Shown here piece after piece: positions 5,388 to 10,009 of a stretch of DNA of 10,009 bases (the stretch's first letter is position 1; each line of letters starts with the position of its first letter). The notes under the pieces are model-generated. The model saw only the letters and a program-made list of their open reading frames with translations. It had not been told where the DNA came from and made no database searches. Both the position numbers and the translations under genes were made by a program. The DNA is from JBGLNJ01 sp964353405 (GTDB lineage Bacteria; Chloroflexota; Anaerolineae; Fen-1058), in the NCBI GenBank assembly GCA_964353405.1, contig CAYGWJ010000303.1, positions 1-10,009 of the forward strand, in the 5' to 3' direction.

Positions 5388-6725
5388 ATGCTAGACTTGG
5401 CGTTTATCCGCGAGCATCCCGAAGAGGTCAAAGCGGCGATGCAAAAACTGTACGCCGAAGCGCCGATTGACGATATCCTGGCGCTGGACGTCCAGCGGCG
5501 GTCACTGCTGGGCGAGGTCGAAAAACTCAAAGCCCAGCGCAACGCCGTCTCCAAAGAGATCGGCAAGACACTTGCACCGCACGTCACCCCTGGGCAGTCC
5601 ACACCCCTGGGAAATCCCAGGGGCATGGGGCAAAGTGCAGGTGTGAAGGAGGCCGCCGGGCGCCAGGCCAAGATTCTAGAGATGCGCGCGGTGGGCGAGC
5701 AGATTGACGCGCTCGACGCGCAGGTCAAGGCGACGGACGCCCGGCTGAACGAGTTGATGCTGACCGTGCCCAACCTGCCGGATGAGAGCGTGCCGGTCGG
5801 GCCGGATGAAAGCCACAACGTCGTGACCGCTCAGGAGGGTGGGGAGGTGCGCCAGGACTGGCAACTGGCTCACTGGGACCTGGGGCCGATGCTGGGCATC
5901 ATTGACTTTGAGCGCGGCGTCAAGATCAGCGGCACGCGCTTTTACGTGCTCAAGGGGCTGGGCGCCCGGCTGCAGCGCGCGCTCATCACCTGGATGCTTG
6001 ACCTGCACGTGGCGCAGGGTTACACCGAAATCTATCCGCCCTTTGTGGTGCGGAGTGATTGCCTGATCGGCACGGGCCAACTGCCCAAGTTTGCCGAAAA
6101 CCAATACCACGATGCCAAAGAAGACTTGTGGCTGGTGCCAACCGCCGAAGTTCCGGTGACCAATCTGTACCGCGACGAAATTCTGGACGGCGACCAGCTG
6201 CCGATCCATCACGTGGCCTATACGCCGTGTTTCCGCCGCGAGCAGATGAGCGCGGGACGCGATGTGCGCGGCATCAAGCGCGGTCACCAGTTCGACAAGG
6301 TGGAGATGGTCAAGTTCTGCAAGCCGGAAGACAGCGCGCACGAACTCGAGACGCTGATTGGCCATGCGCGCGAGGTGTGCCGCCTGCTCCAGATTCCGCA
6401 TCGTGTGATCCAGATGTGCACGGGCGACCTGAGCTTTACGGCGGCCGCCAAGTTCGATGTGGAGATGTGGTCGCCCGGTTGCGGCGAGTGGCTCGAAGTC
6501 AGCTCGTGCAGCAACTTTAAAGACTTTCAGGCACGGCGAGCCAGCATCCGCTTTCGCAGGGATAAAGGCGCCAGGCCCGAGTTCGTCCACACGCTCAATG
6601 GGTCGGGGCTGGGCCTGCCGCGCACGCTCATCGCGGTCATGGAAAACTATCAGCAAAAAGACGGCAGCATCGTCGTGCCAGACGTGCTGAGGCCGTACAT
6701 GGGCGGCGTCGAGATGATCCGGTAG
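5388..6725 (+). CDS. serS: Seryl-tRNA synthetase with an extra segment in the coiled-coil arm
   Basis: This cytosolic class II synthetase charges tRNA-Ser with serine (445 residues; about 425-430 is typical). The start is ATG 5388, four bases after a perfect GGAGGT (5378-5383); upstream in-frame starts lie in the T-box. The N-terminal domain and helical tRNA-binding arm span about 1-130. The arm is broken at residues 61-86 by a Gly/Pro-rich stretch (TPGQSTPLGNPRGMGQSAG) that ordinary arms lack and that a DNA palindrome encodes. Catalytic core: motif 1 around GYTEIYPPFVV (211-221), the serine-pocket TAE (252-254), motif 2 CFRREQMSAGRDVRG (281-295) and motif 3 NGSGLGLPRTL (404-414) with Arg412. 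The T-box leader controls it, and a glutamine synthetase gene follows after ten bases. Confidence 0.97.
   Translation: MLDLAFIREHPEEVKAAMQKLYAEAPIDDILALDVQRRSLLGEVEKLKAQRNAVSKEIGKTLAPHVTPGQSTPLGNPRGMGQSAGVKEAAGRQAKILEMRAVGEQIDALDAQVKATDARLNELMLTVPNLPDESVPVGPDESHNVVTAQEGGEVRQDWQLAHWDLGPMLGIIDFERGVKISGTRFYVLKGLGARLQRALITWMLDLHVAQGYTEIYPPFVVRSDCLIGTGQLPKFAENQYHDAKEDLWLVPTAEVPVTNLYRDEILDGDQLPIHHVAYTPCFRREQMSAGRDVRGIKRGHQFDKVEMVKFCKPEDSAHELETLIGHAREVCRLLQIPHRVIQMCTGDLSFTAAAKFDVEMWSPGCGEWLEVSSCSNFKDFQARRASIRFRRDKGARPEFVHTLNGSGLGLPRTLIAVMENYQQKDGSIVVPDVLRPYMGGVEMIR
5568..5644. repeat. Palindromic element inside the serS coding region
   Basis: Imperfect 10-bp ends acacttgcac (5568-5577) and gtgcaggtgt (5635-5644) match with one mismatch. 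A perfect 9-bp hairpin, cccctggga (5604-5612) with tcccagggg (5615-5623), lies within. A further cacccctggg at 5586-5594 repeats the motif directly. The segment encodes SerRS residues 61-86, in the turn region of the coiled-coil arm, and keeps the frame open. It looks like a repeat insertion tolerated in a surface arm, comparable in principle to Rickettsia palindromic elements; whether it moved in is inference. Confidence 0.65.
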
Positions 6726-6735
6726 GGGGCCGCAC

Positions 6736-8157
6736 ATGTTCTCAACCTTCGATGACGCCAAGACTTTTGTCCAGGAAAACGCTTTCCAGATGATTGACCT
6801 GAAATTCAGCGACCTGTGGGGCCGCTGGCATCACGTCAGCATCCCGGCGCATGAGTTCAATGAGCAGTTGATGCGCGACGGCGTTGGGTTCGACGGTTCC
6901 TCGGTTGGACTCAAGTCGGTCAAGTCCGGCGACATGGTGCTCCGGCCCGACGTGTCCACCGCGTTCCGCGACCCGTTCTGGCAAGCGCCCACGCTGAGCT
7001 TTATCTGCTCGGCCTTTGAGGCAGACACCAAGAACCCGTTTGCACGGGACCCGCGCAACATTGCCATCCGCGCTGAAGAGGTCATGCGGGAGACCGGCGT
7101 CGCCGACGAGAGCCGCTGGGGGCCGGAATTCGAATTCTATGTCTTTGACGACGTGGCGTTCGAGAATGAAGTCAATCGTGCCTCGTATCGGGTGGACAGT
7201 ATCGAAGCGGACTGGCAATCGGGCAAGGGTGGGCACGGTCACCTCATCCCGCGCCACGGCGGCTATCACGCTATCCCGCCCAAAGACCAGCTCTATAACT
7301 TGCGCTCCGAGATGGTGATGCATCTCGAAAGCATGGGAGTGCCAGTCAAGTACCACCATCACGAGGTGGGCGGCCCGGGCCAGTGCGAGATCGAAACGCC
7401 GATGATGGGCCTGCTGCGCTCCGGCGATGTGACGCAAATGGTCAAATATACGACCAAAATGACGGCGCATCGCCACGGGCAGACGGTGACCTTTATGCCC
7501 AAGCCGCTGTATGGCGAGGCCGGCAGTGGGATGCACTTTCACCAGCACCTGTTCAAGCAGGGGCAGAACGTCTTTTACGACGCGAACGGCTACGGCAAGC
7601 TGAGCCAGACCGCGCTCTATTACATCGGCGGAATGCTCAAGCACGGCGCGGCCTTGCTCGCGCTGACCAATCCCAGCACCAATTCGTATCGCCGCCTGGT
7701 GCCCGGCTTTGAAGCGCCGGTCAATGCGTTCTTTTCGCTGGGTAACCGCAGCGCGGCCATCCGAGTGCCCAAGTATGCCGATCAACCTGACACGGCTCGC
7801 TTCGAGTTCCGCCCACCCGACGCGACGTGCAATGTGTATCTGGCCCTGGCAGGTCAACTGCTGGCCGGCCTGGATGGCATTCTCAACCAGATTGACCCGA
7901 AGGAGAATGGCTTTGGGCCGATTGACCAGAACATTTTTGCGTGGACGGACGAGCAGCGCAAAAAGATCAAGCCATTGCCCTCGAGCCTGCGCGAAGTGTG
8001 CGAAGCTCTAGAGCACGACCATGATTTTCTGTTGGCGGGCGGCGTGTTCGATGAAGGGCAGATCGCGGACTGGATTTCGCACAAGCTCAACGAGGAATAC
8101 TACCAGGTGCGCAATCGCCCGCACCCTTACGAGATGGCGTTATATTTTGATGTGTAA
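6736..8157 (+). CDS. glnA: Type I glutamine synthetase lacking the adenylylation tyrosine
   Basis: This enzyme makes glutamine from glutamate, ammonia and ATP as a cytosolic dodecamer (473 residues; E. coli GlnA has 469). The ATG follows the serS stop by ten bases, with a GGGGG tract at 6725-6729 as weak Shine-Dalgarno. Motifs: GFDGSSVG (51-58), GPEFEFYVFD (129-138, metal-binding Glu131 and Glu133), HHHEVGGPGQCEIE (207-220; Glu210, Glu218), GSGMHFHQHLF (263-273), NSYRRLVPGFEAP (316-328), NRSAAIRVP (337-345), RFEFRPPDATCN (355-366). The C-terminus, HPYEMALYFDV, matches GSI. The region of the E. coli adenylylation site NLYDLPPEE reads NIFAWTDEQ, so Phe401 replaces the modified Tyr397 and ATase control should be absent. 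Co-transcription with serS is likely. A GSI-like paralogue of other specificity is less likely, since the core motifs are intact. Confidence 0.94.
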   Translation: MFSTFDDAKTFVQENAFQMIDLKFSDLWGRWHHVSIPAHEFNEQLMRDGVGFDGSSVGLKSVKSGDMVLRPDVSTAFRDPFWQAPTLSFICSAFEADTKNPFARDPRNIAIRAEEVMRETGVADESRWGPEFEFYVFDDVAFENEVNRASYRVDSIEADWQSGKGGHGHLIPRHGGYHAIPPKDQLYNLRSEMVMHLESMGVPVKYHHHEVGGPGQCEIETPMMGLLRSGDVTQMVKYTTKMTAHRHGQTVTFMPKPLYGEAGSGMHFHQHLFKQGQNVFYDANGYGKLSQTALYYIGGMLKHGAALLALTNPSTNSYRRLVPGFEAPVNAFFSLGNRSAAIRVPKYADQPDTARFEFRPPDATCNVYLALAGQLLAGLDGILNQIDPKENGFGPIDQNIFAWTDEQRKKIKPLPSSLREVCEALEHDHDFLLAGGVFDEGQIADWISHKLNEEYYQVRNRPHPYEMALYFDV

Positions 8158-8166
8158 CTGAACGGA

Positions 8167-8224
8167 TCGCGAACAAGCTCGCGACACGCGCGCGGGAAGG
8201 GCCGGCCTTGGCTTTGCCGGCCCT
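8167..8224. terminator. Two hairpins between the convergent transcription units
   Basis: The glnA stop and the minus-strand LysM gene stop face each other across 93 bases. There, agggccggc (8198-8206) pairs perfectly with gccggccct (8216-8224) around a 9-base loop, and tcgcga (8167-8172) can pair with tcgcga (8179-8184). Neither is followed by a T-run on either strand, so they are candidate bidirectional or Rho-assisted terminators or plain palindromic repeats. Confidence 0.55.
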
Positions 8225-8250
8225 AACTGAACACCCGCTGAATCACGCGC

Positions 8251-9504
8251 TCAATGCGGCAATTGGAGGACCTGACCCAGGTAAATCAAGTTCGGGTCCT
8301 CGATTTGCGGATTGGCGGCGAGCAAGGCCTCCAGGCTGACCCGGTTGATCTGGCTGATTCGGGTGAGTGTGTCACAGACGCCCACGATATAGGTGTTGCC
8401 TTCGATGCGCCCCTTTGGACCGACACACATCCCACCCGCTGCGGGCAACAAGGTCAAGGCTGCGACGGTCACCTTGAGTGTGCCGCTGACCGCGCTCGGA
8501 TTTGCCTTCACACGCACTGACAGCTCGTGTTCACCACTGCCCGGTTTATAAGATAAGCGCCATCGGCCGTCAGCGCCCACCTTGACCGTACCCACAACCT
8601 TGCCATTGTCCAGAACCTCGATCTCATCATTGGCGGCGCCGGTCCCGACGAGCGTCACCTCACCACCCGGCAAGCCGGCGCCGGCGGCCGGAGATGTGAT
8701 AGCGGGCTTGACCGTTGCCGCTGCAAATTCCAGTGACAACGCTGCCGACTCGGCAGCCACCTTGCCGGCAGTATCCAGCGCGCGCAGCTTGATTTCATGC
8801 GTGCCGGACTGTCCGATATCAGTCTTGAAAGACCAGGTTCCATCATTGCCCACCTTGACCCGGCCGATGGCCTTACCATCCACGACAAGCTCAACTTCAG
8901 AGCCAGGCGTGCCCGTACCCTTGAAGGTCACTTCGCCAGCCGTCAATTTGTCGGCCGCCGAAGGAAAAGTCAGAGCAGGTGCTGCGAGGGCTGGCGTTGG
9001 GGCCATCAGCGTCACGAGTAGCTTTTCGGATGCAGAAACTACTTTGCCGCTGGCATCCACGACCTGGGCGCCCAAGTCGTAGCTGCCCGGCTTGCCCAAA
9101 TCGGCGGCAAAAGTCCAGGCTCCATCCGCGCCCACTTGAGCCTCACCCACGACCTTGTCCCCAACCAGGATCTGGACTTGTGAGTTAGGCTGGCCAGTGC
9201 CCTTGAGCGTGACCTTGCTATCATTCAGAGTTGCTCCAGCAACCGGCGAGGTGAGACGCGGAACGACCGGTGGTACCGCCGTTGGCGCAGGTTGGGTGGG
9301 CGCCGGCTGTGTCGGCGTAGGTGGCGGAGGTGTAGACGGGGCAACCGCCGGCGGTGTTACCGTAGTGCTGATCTGGGGCGGGGCGGGTTTGGCCTGGCAG
9401 CCGCGCAAGAGCAGAATCACCAGTATCACGATCAGCAGCGCCAGGATAAAGAGTTTGGCCAGATCGAAACGTCGAATCTCGTCCTGTGTGCGATAGTTGC
9501 TCAT
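8251..9504 (-). CDS. Membrane-anchored protein with three Ig-like repeats and C-terminal LysM
   Basis: This 417-residue envelope protein has a probable cell-wall-binding role. It starts with a short charged cytoplasmic tail (1-16), one strong transmembrane helix (about 17-34), then Cys36 without a proper lipobox, so membrane anchoring is favoured over lipidation. A Pro/Thr/Ala-rich linker covers ~39-80. Three Ig-like repeats follow (about 82-167, 177-260, 267-348), each with the pattern GTG-x-P/A...V-x-x-x-V-GxV-x-VGxDGxW. LysM spans about 371-416 (TYIVGVCDTLTRISQINRVS...ANPQI...IYLGQVLQLP) and should bind peptidoglycan or a similar glycan. Cys360 and Cys377 could form a disulfide. The start ATG has AGAGG six bases upstream, overlapping the stop of the preceding minus-strand gene, which suggests coupling. 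No enzymatic domain is visible, and the exact role is unknown. Confidence 0.88.
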   Translation of the reverse strand: MSNYRTQDEIRRFDLAKLFILALLIVILVILLLRGCQAKPAPPQISTTVTPPAVAPSTPPPPTPTQPAPTQPAPTAVPPVVPRLTSPVAGATLNDSKVTLKGTGQPNSQVQILVGDKVVGEAQVGADGAWTFAADLGKPGSYDLGAQVVDASGKVVSASEKLLVTLMAPTPALAAPALTFPSAADKLTAGEVTFKGTGTPGSEVELVVDGKAIGRVKVGNDGTWSFKTDIGQSGTHEIKLRALDTAGKVAAESAALSLEFAAATVKPAITSPAAGAGLPGGEVTLVGTGAANDEIEVLDNGKVVGTVKVGADGRWRLSYKPGSGEHELSVRVKANPSAVSGTLKVTVAALTLLPAAGGMCVGPKGRIEGNTYIVGVCDTLTRISQINRVSLEALLAANPQIEDPNLIYLGQVLQLPH

Positions 9505-9513
9505 GGCAAACCT

Positions 9514-10009
9514 CTACTTGGCCTTGGCGAATTCCCGCGCTTCGGCGATCCACGCTTCCGGCTCGATCTTTTGCCAGCTCTGCGGTGCAATGATCTCGCG
9601 CAGCCGTTCTGGCGCCAACTCGGCAAGTTGGGCAAAGGTATGGATGCCAGCTTCAAAGAGCCGCCGCTCATAGACCGGCCCGATGCCTCGGATGCCTATC
9701 AGCGGGTCCCTTCGAGCGGCGTCTATAAGCTCGACCTGTTTTAGGCACCCGGCAAGTTGCGCTCTTAGATCATCCATCTCAACTCGGGCTGCTGCGAGTG
9801 CCAGGTGGGTCTGGTCCGCCTCGGCCAGTTGGGCTTTCAAGCCTGCGACTTCAGCGACTTGCGCGGCGACCAGCGCTTCGCGAGCCTGGGTCACATCGGC
9901 CAGTTGGACCTTGAGGCCGGCGGCGTCTGTCTGAACGCTGGCCAGGCTCGTGCGCACCTGGTCCGCGTCGGCAAGCTGTAATTTCAACTTGCCGATTTCA
10001 GCCTGTGCG
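9514..10009 (-). CDS. Coiled-coil protein with C-terminal helix-hairpin-helix domain (5' partial)
   Basis: The gene continues past the window edge; about 165 residues are visible. The TTG that could pass for a start near 9987 is internal, because the reading frame stays open and in the same coiled-coil pattern to base 10009. The visible N-part is an Ala/Leu/Gln-rich heptad-type coiled coil with near-repeats of the form LK-x-QLA-(D/E)-x-x-Q-x-x-x-x-L (KLQLADADQ, LKVQLADVTQ, LKAQLAEADQ, LRAQLAG). It is followed by a helix-hairpin-helix module, DPLIGIRGIGPVYERRLFEAGIHTF then AQLAELAP, close to those in COG3743-like proteins. HhH modules often bind DNA, but this combination is also common in uncharacterised coiled-coil proteins. 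Nine bases separate it from the LysM protein gene, so the two are probably one operon. Its function is not known. Confidence 0.85.
   Translation of the reverse strand, partial: AQAEIGKLKLQLADADQVRTSLASVQTDAAGLKVQLADVTQAREALVAAQVAEVAGLKAQLAEADQTHLALAAARVEMDDLRAQLAGCLKQVELIDAARRDPLIGIRGIGPVYERRLFEAGIHTFAQLAELAPERLREIIAPQSWQKIEPEAWIAEAREFAKAK

Noticed and set aside
5676..6761. Long minus-strand open frame opposite serS (361 codons)
   Set aside because: It is the antisense shadow of a strongly conserved synthetase gene in GC-rich DNA; its protein shows no recognisable motif and is His/Ala/Arg-biased.
6742..7857. Long minus-strand open frame opposite glnA (371 codons)
   Set aside because: It is antisense to an intact glutamine synthetase with all catalytic motifs; codon-bias shadow.

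Overview
The window is GC-rich, gene-dense bacterial chromosome. I recognise no 16S or other direct taxonomic marker. Four things together suggest a Chloroflexota (Anaerolineae-like) genome: the coding style, the intergenic palindromic repeats (GTAGGGGC-type and TGTCATTCCGAGC-type), a T-box leader in front of serS, and a SerRS motif 2 of the form EQMSAGRDVRGIKRGHQF. This placement is inference and should be tested by searching SerRS and the glutamine synthetase.

Region 1 (1-4830, + strand) carries a dipeptide/oligopeptide ABC importer. It has the 3' end of a DppC/OppC-type permease (2-616) and two ATPases, DppD-type (2673-3674) and DppF-type (3804-4787). The set is split by a two-gene cassette: a Tat-type, probably surface-anchored sulfite-oxidase-fold molybdopterin protein (687-1793) and a translationally coupled single-pass membrane protein of unknown function (1790-2323). 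The cassette has short tandem heptamers on its left and a seven-copy array of a 43-bp unit on its right. A 111-bp palindromic, MITE-like element sits between the two ATPase genes. It is flanked by a 9-bp direct repeat that looks like a target-site duplication, and removing it restores a tight stop/Shine-Dalgarno/start junction.

Region 2 (4788-5387) is a 600-bp non-coding control region. It holds a possible hairpin terminator, a long palindrome whose right arm belongs to an 82-bp tandem duplication, and a consensus sigma70-type promoter whose -35 box lies in the second copy of that duplication. A complete T-box leader follows, with a candidate serine specifier (UCC), a T-box motif whose UGGC matches the 3' end expected of tRNA-Ser (GCCA), and an intrinsic terminator. 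A large near-perfect hairpin lies between the T-box and the start of serS.

Region 3 (5388-8157, + strand) is a probable serS-glnA operon. SerRS has an extra, palindrome-encoded segment in its coiled-coil arm. Ten bases downstream lies a type I glutamine synthetase in which Phe replaces the Tyr that is adenylylated in GSI-beta enzymes. The layout implies that glutamine synthetase expression may respond to tRNA-Ser charging.

Region 4 (8158-10009) is convergent to region 3. Hairpins lie between the two transcription units. On the minus strand are a membrane-anchored protein with three Ig-like repeats and a C-terminal LysM, and, upstream in the same operon, the 3' part of a coiled-coil/helix-hairpin-helix protein cut by the window edge.

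I did not find a clear novel defence system or other wholly new system. The most interesting items are the dated insertion between the ATPase genes, the serine T-box ahead of serS-glnA, the altered Walker B in the DppF-type ATPase, the in-gene palindrome in serS and the 43-bp array.
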